Source: Antedon bifida (lineage: Eukaryota; Echinodermata; Crinoidea; Comatulida; Antedonidae). Taken from it: DNA of 64,000 bases. This document shows positions 35,582 through 48,122 of this stretch, one piece after another. The translations under genes and the position numbers were made by a program. The stretch covers positions 18,936,085 to 19,000,084 of the forward strand of contig OY727103.1 in assembly GCA_963402885.1 (NCBI GenBank), given 5' to 3'. A model generated the notes under the pieces. It made no database searches, was not told where the DNA came from, and saw only the letters and a program-made list of their open reading frames with translations. The stretch's first letter is position 1. Every line of letters starts with the position of its first letter.

Positions 35582-36838
35582 TACCGTAAATCTTCTAATA
35601 GTAACCCACACTCTAATAGTAACCCCCCTTCTAATAGTAACCCACACTCTTATAGTAACCCTCCTTCTAATAGTAACCCACACTCTAATAGTAACCCCAC
35701 TTCTAATAGTAACCCACACTCTAATAGTAACCCCCTTCTAATAGTAACCCACACTCTAATAGTAACCCCCCTTCTAATAGTAACCCACACTCTAATAGTA
35801 ACCCTCTTCTAATAGTAACCCCTTCTAATAGTAACCTACACTCTAATAGTAACCCACACTCTAGTAGTAACCCACACTCTAATAGTAACCCCCCTTCTAA
35901 TAGTAACCCACACTCTAATAGTAACCCTCTTCTAATAGTAACCCACACTCTAATAGTAACCTACACTCTAATAGTAACCCACACTCTAGTAGTAACCCAC
36001 ACTCTAATAGTAACCCCCCTTCTAATAGTAACCCACACTCGAATAGTAACCCCATTCTAATAGTAACCCACACTCTAATAGTAACCCCCCTTCTAATAGT
36101 AACCCACACTCGAATAGTAACCCCATTCTAATAGTAACCCACACTCTAATAGTAACCCCCCTTCTAATAGTAACCCACACTCTAATAGTAACCCCCTTCT
36201 AATAGTAACCCACACTCTAATAGTAACCCACACTCTAATAGTAACCTACACTCTAATAGTAACCCACACTCTAGTAGTAACCCACACTCTAATAGTAACC
36301 CCCCTTCTAATAGTAACCCACACTCGAATAGTAACCCCATTCTAATAGTAACCCACACTCTAATAGTAACCCCCCTTCTAATAGTAACCCACACTCGAAT
36401 AGTAACCCCATTCTAATAGTAACCCACACTCTAATAGTAACCCCCCTTCTAATAGTAACCCACCTTATAAGTCAATCTATAATAATAACCCACTACTCTA
36501 ATAGTAACTCATGGGGATTACTATTAGAGTCACAAAAACTATTGACAAAATGACACTAAAATCAACATTTTTGATAAGGAGATAATGCATGTTGATCTCG
36601 GGAGTGGGGGTGGATTGAGTGTTTTTGAGTTTATAAAATAAAGTTAGAGTTCAATCAAATTTGTTTATTCGTACTGTTTTATTATTTTGCTACGAGTTGC
36701 TGACCGGAAATGTTGGGGGTGGGTTACTATTTTCAGGTGCCTAATTTAAGATTAGTAATAGTAACCCACTACTCTAACCCACCCTAAAAAACAATCAAAG
36801 AATAATAACCCTGGGTTACAATTAGAAGATTTACGGTA
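35582..36838. mobile_element. MITE with TACCGTAAATCTTCTAAT termini, copy 2, with expanded internal array
   Basis: It has the same inverted ends and TA edges as the element at 28895-29272, and the same right-hand inner segment (AAAACAATCAAAGAATAATA). Between the left end and about 36475 lies a tandem array of an 18-bp word CTAATAGTAACCCACACT alternating with CTAATAGTAACCCCCCTT, about 50 units, with a longer-period pattern. Open frames across it are repeat artefacts. Confidence 0.88.
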
Positions 36839-36839
36839 A

Positions 36840-37751
36840 GTAGTATTATTTTTCACGTACATGTATTACTTTATCGCTACAATATCACAATGTACGCAAA
36901 CGCATGTGTATTATTACAGTTTTATAGGCATGATAAATTTAACTGGAACTAAAACAATCGGCGACGAAAAAGTTTTCTTTTCAGTCTATACGAGTCTTTG
37001 TGATTGGTGGGTTATATATTTTTGTTTTGTATAACTACTCTCTCCCCATCCACTCCTTTCATCGACCATGAAAAACTTATATGACCAAACTATTTCAGAA
37101 AACCACTCAAATAGGCCTACTTATGTCATCATAATTATCATCATATGAATTCAACCATTTCTAATACCCTTTTCACATCAGCATCTGTCCAAGCAACAGA
37201 GGCCTGTTTTTTTAATTCTGAATCGTTACTGCACATGTGTGCTGTCTGGTATTTAACCGACTATCACAATCAAAGTACGCTAATCAAATAACACTACACC
37301 CTTAGCAACAATATTTCACGAGGTTCTCTGTGCATGTATGTAGGCAGTTTTATAGCTGCAAATTGTTCTCATCGAAAATACTTCAACAAAATAAAACCAA
37401 TTGGTTGTTTAGCTAATTTATTATGTATACAAAGAAAATTTATTTGCATAAAACAGGTGTTTTATATAAAGACCCTATGCCTGCAAGACTTTTATGAAAA
37501 TGTGTCTTTTTGTTAATAAGCTAAAATGATCCAGTCACAGTGGAATCCAGCAAGAAGTTTTAATTTAAATTATTAAAAACTTGGCAAACTTCAGAAAAAC
37601 ATATACATGTACATTTAATGTCAATTCTGTCTGTCTGTCAATCAATTGGGTAACAGCAATATATATTAAATTAAAATATGCAAATTAGCCGTTGCAAAAT
37701 GCACACATAGGGTCATTCTTGTAGTAAACAAGTTAAGTTAATAAGTAGTCA
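36840..37751. other. HSPA14 downstream region, no gene seen
   Basis: AT-rich sequence downstream of the HSPA14 stop. No exon recognised. An obvious minus-strand AATAAA close to the stop was not identified with confidence. Confidence 0.5.
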
Positions 37752-40700
37752 CTACTGTTCTGGTGTTGCTGCTGTATTGTTGACATCCTCACTAACACTT
37801 TTACTTGATTCACCAACAATAACGCTAGATTCTCCGGTTTCTATGGTAACGCCAGATGATTTTCCAGATACAACTTCAGTACATGTGATGTGAATTGATC
37901 CTTCCCTGAAATCAGTAATAAATATTTGTTTTGTTGTTGTATTTTATAATTTGAAATGAATTGAAAGATTACAACAATTAGGCCGAATTTTAACCTCAAT
38001 AGGGTACTAGTTCCCTTTCGCACATGCACTGTATTGTGACTCCAAATTTGTTAAAAAACTAACTTTATTGTGATTTAGGCCTCATAAGTACTTTCAAGAA
38101 AGAGAATCATGTAAAAAGTAACAAATAAATCCTTTAAATTGGACGAACGCTCACTGTTTCGTGAATTTCGCATACTCCATGTTCAATATTTTCATTTCTA
38201 TGGAATGCCAAAAGAGCAACAATAATAGAGGGCTAAAAACATTGATTGAAATTGAACATGATTAAAAAAGAGGTTTTTAGCCCTCTATTAATGTTGCTCT
38301 TTTAAAAAACGTCTGCAAAATCATCAATTTAAAGGATTTATTTGGTACTTTTTATGTGATTCTTTATAAAAGTACTAATTCCAAGGTATTCAGGACAATT
38401 AAAGTTGGTTAACAAATTTGGAGTTTAAGTACAAGGCAGGTGCAAAAGGGAACTAGCGTCTACTACTGTAGTTTGAGAAAGTGAATTTAAAGTTAGATTT
38501 GTAAGAATAGAATTGACTATGAATGTTTTTTAGCCATCAACTTACCTGCGGTAGTGGAATACAGTTGTCACTTGCTTTTCCTTTTGACAATCAGTTGGAA
38601 GATCAGTCAGTACAAGCTGAAACAAATAATGTTTATTATGGAGGATTTGCAATCTTACAAATATCGAAAACAGATACATCATTGTAAATTTGTACTTTTG
38701 TAAAATCTCCCTATTATAATCTTGAATCAATAATACTTACCACAAGAACCAACCTTGTTGCAAACTGGTATATTATTACTACTGTTTAATTAATTTACTG
38801 CAGTTACTGAAGTAACTAAATTTTGTTTACTCTTTAACTTTATACAATATTTAGCTAGTTTTCAGAAAATTATACACACACTGTTTATTGCAGTAATTGG
38901 CTCATAATCTTGTACATTGAAACACACTAAATCATCATTACTGCAAGAAAAATGCAGTTACTGCAGTAGAATAATTTTGTAACGCAAACATTTAAAAAAA
39001 TGAATTTACTTTTGCAACTAATATACATTCTTCTTCTGTACTGCCCTCTTCACCACAGTAGACTTCTATACAGACCGATGATTTATCTTCTTGTACAGTG
39101 TATGTATGTTGTCGTCTCACAGGAATATATGTGTTCTTTGGAACAGCTGTTTGGAGACTAGTTTCATCTGAATTTGATACCTAAGAGCAAGTTCAGAAAC
39201 AAAAATAGCACAAAATAATATTTCTATATATAATACCGCTCTTCAATTGATTTTGCATTTAATAAAACAAATAATGAATGTTTATGAGTTGGATGATGGA
39301 AAATATTTCATTTGTTGAAAGATTCACTCAACAGGTATTGGTCTACATTAGTACATATTGCTTTCCAAAAATGTGCCATTTGGAATGTCGCGAGATCTAA
39401 AGTGTAGTTTATTGAATATCATGTGACCCACAATCGTCCAATCAAATGAGAAGAATCTACTTGAGTGTGTTAAAAAATCCAAATAATGAATGTTTATAAG
39501 AAAGCTTGCATTTAAAAAAGCTTACAAAATAGAATACATTTTTGTCTTTCACAGAATGAAAATATTTGTTCCATTGCATGAATATAAAACATTCATTATT
39601 GTATATAAACATATATAAAGAACCAAAACATCCAAAAAGGCAGCACTCAAAGTTATAATAATTATATATATAATAATTGATCGAATGTGATCAGTCAACA
39701 GCCTTTTGTGGCGTGTGTGGTTGCTCACTGTGTAAACAAAATGAACAAGAAAGACGAAATTGCAGTATTCTCGGATATAACAACATTGCACTCTCGATGA
39801 CAAATTAAGACTCAATAGAATATTTATTGAATATCATATGACTCACCCAATCTAAAGGACAAGAATCTACTTTGGTGGCTGTTATAATAATTTCCAAAAT
39901 GTCCCGGCAGATGATTATTTGAACAGCAATTGTTTTTCTTGCTAGCTCTGATTTTATGCTAGGCTTTGGCCACCCACATGCAGTTATATCCACTCAATAT
40001 TTTGTTATGCCAAGTGTATGAAAGATTTATTATTTTACCTTGACTAGAAGTGCATAAGGAATGCACTCTCCTTGAACAGATTCTACATCTAACAACTGGA
40101 TATCATCATGTCCTGAAATAAGAGAAGCCTGCAGAGCAAATATAATAATATAAAACAATAGTTTAATTTTTAGTAATAGATTCATATTTAAAAATGGCTT
40201 TGACCAGTTATTTCATTTTTATTATGCAGTGGGTTCCTTATGGCAGTACATCCACAGACCCCACTGTTGTTGTACTAGGTTTTGTAAAGGCCAATTTACA
40301 CAGGCGAGCGTGCTCATCACAGTAGTTGCTGACCTGTGGTTCTTCAGAAGGGCTAGTAATCCAGATTTCTTTTGGGATCAGGTGCCAATTTCGGCCACCT
40401 TGGCCTTGGACTATACCATTAGAAAAGGATGGGAAAATAGGGATGTTCCATTCATTAATTTAGTGAGCAAATTTGTTAAATTACTGCTGCTTTTGTTCTA
40501 GCTTGTACCTTTTGTGTGTCAACAGCAAGGGGTTAGTATGACATTCAAATATTTACCTGTTTTGCAGCACCTATAGCTACAACTTCTTCGGGTGCTAGCG
40601 TATTTAGCATCTCTGCCTCTGGGAACTTAGCACGCAGTAATTGTTGGAGTTTTGGTATTCTGGTTGAACCGCCAACTAACACGACCTAAACAATGGAAAT

Positions 40701-43700
40701 AAATAATCGTATATGTTTCTTTTGCTTGATTAAAAATGTTCACCTGGTTTTGAATATCCATGAGTTATTGGTTCTTTTTGCAAAAACCAAAAAATTAGCG
40801 AACTAACTTAAACAGTTTCGCTGTCCTGTTTTGATATTTTGTCATTTCTTCTGAGGAAGCTATCCAAACAGACAGTGAAACTGTTAGGGTTAGTTTCGCA
40901 AATTGTTTGTTTTTCGCAAAAAAAACCCAATAACTCTTACATGCAGTTGATCACTACAGGTTGATCAAACATGATTAGTGAGGCATAGCCTCTTGTCCAT
41001 GTGCATGCTCACGGACTGTGTAACATGAATGCACAAAACAGAATTGCAGTACTCGATTGCACTCTTGAGACTGCTATAATACATATATTTAATATCATGT
41101 GACCCACAATCCTTTAATCAAATGGCAAGAATCTATTAAGGTGCCCTGCATTTTGCGCTATATTAAATTTAACTTTATTATCATTATTATTTTAATATAT
41201 TTAATTTTACTTACTTTATGAATATCTACATGAGTCAATTTGGCCGATTCTAAAACTTTGTCAACTGGCTGTAAACATTCTTGAAGATGGCTTTGTATTA
41301 GAGACTCTAATTTTGCTCTGAAATTAAACAATTGACTGCTTACTAAATACCATCACAAATACACACATTATAAACAATAATAGCGAGAATATTTCATGAT
41401 TTGAAAAATAATCTCTCCATTAAAAAAATAAAACATTCACTATTTGTTTGTGAAAAGACACCAACCGTAAGAAGTACCATTCATTGCTTATTCCCGCATG
41501 CATTTTACGATACAGGGGTTGTGATTGATGTAAAATTTTAAAAAATGAAAATAGACTTTTCAGACATTTGCTTCCTTATTAATTAAATTTTATAATCAGA
41601 AGCAATGCAAAAGAGAAAAGATGATAAAAATAATCAAACTTCAGTATAATTACCTAGAAACTTTATTTTGAAAGTCAATACCCTCATGAACGGATTCAAC
41701 AAATGTAGATGCTGTGTTGAGTGTGGATAAAACATGTTTACATGTCTCGCAAGCATTAGACAATTTGGCCATCCCACGTTTGTTGTCGCGTACGTCAACC
41801 CGCCATTGTCTAAGAGAAGAAGAGATCAAATTTTGCATTGAAAATACTGTATCAGAAGTACATGGTCACACAGTCACACTGGAAATATAAAAGTATACCA
41901 TTATTATATATCTCTGGTACACGAATACAAAAGTTGCACATGCGTCCCTGGGATGTAATGTCTTTGAACAGTATGATTTACCTTTCTAACATATTGATGG
42001 CACACTCCTCTAGTAGTGTGTGAACCATGTGGGTGAACACTGCCCTACTGTTATTGACGCATTGTTACATGTGTGCTTGGCTTGATAGTTGATAGGGAAT
42101 ACGGATCTAGGCCAGTTTGCCGAATCCCTTTTTTGGCTGTAATGTAAATGGTGTATCACACGAAAACCCCACATTGCCAACAATAATAAAACTATGAAAA
42201 ATCGTACTATAATCAATAGTTTCTAATGCCTAGACACCTTGGTGTTTTGTTATGTCTTTTTCATACGTAAAAACGAAAAAATCACGAGCCTAAAGTAGCT
42301 AGGCCACCTATGCTAGGCCTAGCTATCTAAGCTATATATAGCTCACCGAACCCACACACGTAGATGGCTTTTAATTTGTGAAACAAAGGCCTAAGAAATG
42401 CTTTTGTTTAAATACTGGGTATCATTATAAACAGTGCCAGCAGTAATTGTAAAATAATACCTTTTAAACATGTATTTTACGAACATAAGATTCTTGTGTT
42501 ATAGGTTTTTAATTATAGAGTACATAATGCAAGATTATAATAAAAACAAACAAACCTTTTGAAATCAACTGCACATGCCTCAACAAGGGAGCTGGTAAAA
42601 TGTGATCCTCCGCAGTCCATTTGTTCATACGATTCAAGAATCCGGTACATACCACAATTTACATTTAGCACAGCTATACTCATCGATGTTCCACCAAGTC
42701 GATAAACTAATACATTACTAAAACAATTCAATCAAAATTAATTCTTTCTTTATATCAACTTCACACTTTCAACATACAAGTAGCTTTTATTAATAAAGGG
42801 AAATGGCAAACAAATGTCTACAATTACAACCTGGGTATAAATTAATTATAATAAACCTTTTGGGGGTGCTAATTTTCCTAGATGCCTTCTTAATGTTTAT
42901 GTAGTTAATAATTCCTGTATGTAAGTTAAATTTTTTAAAAGAATTTTTACTCAACTTACAGTACAATATGGCAGATTAGATTTGAGAAGAGTTAAAGAAA
43001 ACAAAGACAATCAGTATAAGGCCTAGTTTGTACGATGTAATATTAGATTAACCACAGTCAAACATAATGTACATGTATTCAAAAGCCTCTAGACAATTGT
43101 TAAAAACTTTGTTTGCCTTTTCTTCCATAAGTGGCCTCCCTAAACCTTTTGTTGACAATGAATATGATTTTTGAAAATTATTGGAAAATAATGAAACTCA
43201 TAATCATATGATATAAAAAAATGATGGTGCCTAAAAACGTTTAGCATAATAAAAAGTTTAGTGAGGTACTACAAAATCTTTCATAAGCGGCTATGTACAG
43301 TAAGCAGACACTTTTCCATGAGACGAGGGTGTTAGCTTTACGGGAAAGAAAATTAAAGAAATTGATCGTAGTGTATACCTAATCTCTGCTGATGTGTCTT
43401 GTCCAATATCATATGCTAATGCTGCAGCAGACGCTTCATTCACTATTCGACATATTCTGAACCCTGCCACACTTGCTGCTTTGCTGTAACAAAAAGAAAG
43501 CACTCAGAAACTGAGTGAAGTACTTGGCAAAATACATCAGGGAAAACTATATGTAGAGAGAGAGAGAGGGCTCACTACTTGATATTTCAGCCCATGTAAA
43601 AAGAATACAGAGGGTGTGCTATTTAATATTTTAGCACATATGAAAAATAAAGGTTAGTCAGATTTTAATATAAGCTTTTGTGACACCAGTATATATCAAT

Positions 43701-46700
43701 TTTCCTAAAAATGAATAGGCATGTTCTGTAAGTATATATACCTAATAACACCCAAACATTCAGGATGACAACTTAAAAATTGTGGATGCTACAGTATTGT
43801 GTGAACAAATAAGCATGTACTATACTTAGCAAAATTCTATTTTACCAAGTAATAAGAAACATCAAAACACAACACACTTTACAAGTATTACTAAACTAGC
43901 GTTTATCAGAGTTATGCAAGATGATGAATTATAAAAAATTCTATCAATAGTGATCAAGACAAATAGAGATTATTGAAATTTTACAGGCTGGCACGGTATG
44001 TGTATTTCAATTTATACAAATTTGTCCTACTTCATGCATCTATACACATGTGATATCAAAATGACTGCAATTGTACAATGTCTATATGAACTTACAGTAC
44101 AACATTATCCACCATCTTGGATCCAAGTCAACAGCCAAATGAGTCAAAATGCCCAACGTTTCCCCAGTTTTGTGTTTTATATTTGTAGTTTATTATACAA
44201 ATGTTATTGCATGCATCCATACCGTTAAAGGTTTGTGCAGGAAGTTGGAATTAGAGGTAATGAGGTATAACATTATCAGAATTGTCCTGGGAAGGTTTTA
44301 AACTATTTTTTATATCACTTTTTCTATTTGATTGTTTGTATAATATTTGGCAACTCTTATGGCAACACAAATGTTGTGTCCTGGAGAATAAGGCACACAC
44401 TATTCAATGTTTGCACTGACTATAAACCAAATAAATTGTGATACTCTACCTGATTGTATTACTCTGTTCTGTAGTAAAGTTTGTTGGTACTGTAAGTACA
44501 ACGTCCATTACATCTAACCCACCCTGAGATGATGCTATACCTGAAAAACATTGATATATACAATTACAATCATCCTATGCTATTAAAGTAAGTTATTATA
44601 TATAACCTTGAGTGTATATTTGCCATTTGATTAAGCATCACATGTCGTTCAATATTTTGTACTAATTAACAATAAGCGGCACTAATGAACGATGAACTTT
44701 CATTTTTTGCAGCACATGACTGAAACCGATTGTCCATGCCACATTTTGTTGAATTATTCAGAAAATATAAATTTAAAAATGGTATAAATTAATTTGCAAA
44801 AGATAGGAACAACTGGCATCAATTAGGAGAGGCCTTTGCCCAGCAGCAGCAGATATGGGTTGAAGAGAGAGATAAATTACAGGCCTTGTCTTTTGAAAAT
44901 TATAGGTGTGCTACAAATTGCATTCCTCAATACATTCAGGGGTGCTGTAGGTGTGCTGTCTGTATGTTGGTGTGTAGACGTTTACCAAATTTAAGTGTGT
45001 TGTAAATCGCACTCCTCCTGTTAGGTGAGTGATCGCACTCGCTCGCCTTAAAAGACAAGGCCTGAATTAATTACAAATGGTGCTATGATGTATTATGTAA
45101 GTATGCGCAATTTCTTATTCAACTGCACGCAACATCTTGATATGGCGCATGATGCTTGTTAATTCGCTGCATCGCATATGGTGTAAACCAAGCTTGTCTC
45201 ATTATAAACTTACTGTACATCTTTTTGAAAATGAGCACTAAGACCTCTTGTGGAGTAACTGCTATTCTCTTCTCATTTGACTCTACTTCATATACTGGTA
45301 AATTCTTCTGATTGATTATTTTGCAAGAGCTTTCTTTGACAAGTTTTTGAACAAATGGTTCATTGAAACTGCAAAATAAAACAACAATTATACTTTAATA
45401 CCACACACTTTGCCAAGTGGTTAATGTAGGCATTATTGTCAAATGTCCAATTTGGATCAGATTATCACATGCATTTAAAAAGTGTATATAAAAAAATAAT
45501 AATTAAATAATCAAATTAATTTTCTCATTTCTCTCTATCCATTAAAATTTAGCTCTATAAGTTAATAGTTAATTTTCTCCAAACTCTAAATACAAATTGT
45601 GAAATTTTAACCTAAATTTGAAAAAGCGGAACATTTATTCGAATAAATAGGGTATGTAAAAATGCATTTATAAACCCAACATTTTAGGTTAGTCCAACAA
45701 GGTTTATTTTGTGAGTACTTACCTTTTCCCTATAATGTGTTTTACATTCACTATTGTGTTGGAAGCATTGCGAATCCGTCCTTGTTTTGCTCCAAGGCCA
45801 ACGTTCTATGTTTGTAAGAAAAATAAATGATTCAAGTTTGCCAAGTAATAAAGAAATTGAAATTAATTTTTTTTTTCATGGAAGTGAATGAACTTCATTA
45901 AAACTGCAAAATGACCTTCAAAATCTTATTTTATAAATCTTTATTCATGGTGGATAATACGTCGTTTAAAAAAGACCTAATAAACTTATATGAAATATGT
46001 TGTTTACTTTTTAATCAATAATTTTATTTATACTTTCAAATCATAGGGAAAAATATAATAATAATTTATGGTTGCAACTCCAGGAGGAACAAAAATAGTT
46101 TGTAATTTTATTTCAAACACAAAATAATTATGAAATTTAATTAATTCTTTGTTTGATTGCAATCAAAAGAATTGTGAGATAAGGAACAAAAAACAATTCT
46201 TTGTAGAATCTCGATAACAAAAAATTCCCCATTGTTTGTGTTACTGTAAAGCTGTAAAAGTCAATACAGTAACGTTTTAAAGATTTATTTCCCACCAAAA
46301 AATAAAGATTAATAAAAGATTTTGAATAGGTAATAATAGGCAGTAGCAATAAAGTTAATCACTTCCATAGAAAAGAAAATTTAAAAAGAGTATTGTTTTC
46401 TCTAAAAAGATAAACCAAGAACCTGTTGAGTTCTGGACAGTTAATTTGGCTAAAATATTTGTCTTAAATTACCGTTTTTCAGGTAAATATTTTTTGGTTC
46501 AATCCAATTTTTGGTCAAAGTGACTAACTATGTTACATTAAAATGGCAAATTCAACAAAAACATTTAAACAATTATTTTTTTAGGAAAATATATCTTTAA
46601 ATAATAATCCAATCAGCGGAAAAAGATACTAACCCTATCTTTTCCAACATAAGCAACCATCGCAGGTGTCACACGGTCACCAGAATCATTTGCAACGACG

Positions 46701-46839
46701 TCAGTCTTTCCATCCTTCAAATAAACAATAAAATAAAGATTTAAATGCCTATCCACAATTTTGTGACTTATTTTAATATTAAGAAATGGGACCAAGGCCA
46801 AGTGTAGTTACTAGTAGTATTTAGTAGGCTTACTAGGCA

Positions 46840-46886
<47 letters not shown>

Positions 46887-47816
46887 GAGCTCGCTACTGG
46901 GCCGTACTTCTTACTTTACTGTAACATAATATTAAAACTGGCATGTATTAGTTATGCACTTGTCAATTGTATGACCCACTATGCGACCCCGGGAGAGGTG
47001 CGTCATTTACAAATAATTATTAAAGCAGGGGTACGTCAAAAAAAATACAGTAGATGGTATCTTACTAGGATCAATGAACAATGGTGTGTCAATGTCCATC
47101 ACTTTACTACCCACCATATCATATTTATCATGGTCACAGTGGGTAAAAATGGGTGCGTCATGGTCACCTAAATAAAAGTCATATTTGTTATGCACAGATG
47201 CGTCATGGTATTCATAAGGTATGGCTCACATCGGACAAATGACGACGCACCTCTCCCGGAGGTCGTATAGTCATAGTGGGTCATACAATTGACAAGTGCA
47301 TTTTAGGCCTGGCTAGGCCTAGTTTGTTTTAAAAGGACTGCAAAAACTATATACTACTACAGCATGTATGTAGCCTAGGCTAGGCAGTAAGTAGGTCTAG
47401 GCTAGGCCTACAGTAGGTAGGCCCTATATTATTTATAATAAGTTATCTACTCTTAGTCTTATCCTATAATTAATAAAATAAATAACATGTGCCAAGAAAA
47501 ACGACTAGGGGGCCACACGAGCTATGCCCGCAGTTCACATTTTTGCTTGCCCGTGGCGTGTGTACTGTTGTTCAGCTAAGCACGTATGCATAGTAGGCCT
47601 AGCTAGGCCCTAGTCTAGGCTATGTGATGTTCACATGTGTTCGCAATCCAACTGCCTGAAACTTGTTATTTCAAAACTCAATGGTGACCGATTTTAATAT
47701 ACATGTAACTGAAATGTGTACATGAAATAAATATTGATGATTAAAGTAAATACTGTACTTACTTTGTGCAGTGCTAAGCAGATAGAAGTGGCACCAAAAT
47801 ATATACCACAAGACAT
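37752..47816 (-). CDS. HSPA14: HSPA14, Hsp70-like ribosome-associated chaperone (14 exons)
   Basis: In mammals HSPA14 pairs with the DNAJC2/MPP11 co-chaperone as the ribosome-associated complex for nascent chains. Exons (minus): 47816-47763, 46714-46634, 45805-45723, 45368-45214, 44540-44450, 43483-43379, 42717-42556, 41809-41654, 41317-41215, 40685-40557, 40128-40039, 39180-39010, 38616-38546, 37905-37752; all GT/AG and in phase, 534 residues (human 509). It starts [16 protein letters not shown], an atypical first phosphate loop. [47 protein letters not shown] and [17 protein letters not shown] are the ATPase landmarks. The canonical DLGGGT loop reads RLGGTS, as in other HSPA14 proteins, which points to this orthologue rather than Hsc70. 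The substrate-binding half is short and lacks a lid or EEVD end, ending in an acidic/Thr-rich tail. Introns hold several MITEs. It is divergent from ING3. Confidence 0.95.
37985..38460. repeat. Long foldback element in HSPA14 intron 13
   Basis: The left arm (TAGTTCCCTTTCGCACATGC, TCCAAATTTGTTAA, TAAATCCTTTAAATTG, AACAATAATAGAGGGCTAAA) is mirrored in order by the right arm (TTAGCCCTCTATTAATGTTG, CAATTTAAAGGATTTATTTG, TTAACAAATTTGGA, GCAAAAGGGAACTAG). The arms are about 200 bp, with imperfect pairing and a centre near 38245. Confidence 0.8.
39255..39880. repeat. Two adjacent members of the ATAATGAATGTTTATGAG dispersed family
   Basis: CAAATAATGAATGTTTATGA at about 39263 and CCAAATAATGAATGTTTATA at about 39480 are followed by an inverted AAAACATTCATTATTG near 39590. 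Tail phrases (GAATATCATGTGACCCACAA, TCCAATCAAATGAGAAGAAT; TTGCTCACTGTGTAA) recur at 41090-41150 and 49630-49745. It looks like a MITE family of several hundred bp. Confidence 0.6.
40970..41150. repeat. Fragment of the same dispersed family
   Basis: ATGCTCACGGACTGTGTAAC, AATTGCAGTACTCGATTGCA and AATATCATGTGACCCACAAT match the phrases of the element at 39255-39880 in the same order. Confidence 0.6.
43538..43730. repeat. Dispersed repeat, copy B
   Basis: It shares GAGGGCTCACTACTTGATAT and ACAGAGGGTGTGCTATTTAA with 2866-3010 and ends in a similar TATATCAATTTT(T/C)CT phrase. It is adjacent to HSPA14 exon 6. Confidence 0.65.
44881..45063. mobile_element. MITE with AGGCCTTGTCTTTT termini
   Basis: AGGCCTTGTCTTTT (44881-44894) and the inverse AAAAGACAAGGCCT (45050-45063) are perfect 14-bp ends. 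AATTA-like words flank both. It is in HSPA14 intron 4. Confidence 0.7.
46264..46599. mobile_element. Diverged MITE (AGATGTATTGTCCCC family)
   Basis: AAAGATTTATTTCCCACCAA at the left and AATATATCTTTAA at the right are decayed ends. Internal GTTAATCACTTCCATAGAAA and CAATTTTTGGTCAAAG match the intact element at 12242-12609. Confidence 0.65.
46840..46886 (+). repeat. (ACT)n microsatellite
   Basis: Uninterrupted run of about 15 ACT triplets within HSPA14 intron 1. Confidence 0.95.
46954..47301. mobile_element. MITE with long ATGCACTTGTCAATTGTATG ends
   Basis: ATGCACTTGTCAATTGTATG and GACCCACTATG...GACC...GGGAGAGGTGCGTC at the left are mirrored by GACGCACCTCTCCCGGAGGT and ATAGTGGGTCATACAATTG ending ACAAGTGCAT at 47301. 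The arms are about 55 bp and total length is 348 bp. It is in HSPA14 intron 1. Confidence 0.85.
47305..47650. repeat. AGGCCTA-rich patch beside the HSPA14 5' end
   Basis: AGGCCTAGCTAGGCC-type words are dense at 47305-47420 and 47595-47625. Similar patches occur at 33120-33240 (SUV39H intron 1), 42295-42330, 48200-48265 (ING3 intron 1) and 50905-50950. No function is evident. Confidence 0.5.
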
Positions 47817-48122
47817 TTTCCTACCCGGTGGTGTGTCGGTGTATATCTAGCCTAGCTCTCTCACCGCGGTCGATCTGCCCTCGCGTGTGTAAACTTTTTT
47901 GTGCTCCCAGGCTATACAGCGCCATCAACGACGGTGGAACACGAAAACTATATTAAACCGCCGCCATATTTCGCTTTCGCGAAAAATCGCGCGGCGGCGG
48001 CGCTCTGTTGAGATGTTTGTTTTGGCCGGGGAGAGAGAACAGAGTGAGCGTGGTCGGTTTTGTTGTGAACTATATTGAATGTAATTCTTGATTATATTTA
48101 ATTGTACTAACAAATCAGAAAG
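47817..48122. promoter_or_regulatory. Bidirectional HSPA14/ING3 promoter
   Basis: The 306 bp between the two divergent start codons is GC-richer than its surroundings. It holds a palindromic E2F-like TTTCGCGAAA (47975-47984), next to ATCGCGCGGCGGCGGCG, and a YY1-like CCGCCGCCATATTT (about 47958-47972). No TATA box is positioned for either gene. Housekeeping, cell-cycle-linked co-expression is an inference. Confidence 0.6.

Noticed and set aside
35465..36394. ORFs of Ser-Asn-Pro or Leu-Leu-Glu-Cys-Gly repeats
   Set aside because: Both strands stay open because of the 18-bp CTAATAGTAACCC array inside the MITE.
40229..40501. Plus-strand 90-codon ORF in an HSPA14 intron
   Set aside because: No recognisable domain, no splice context, and it lies within a well-defined intron on the other strand.
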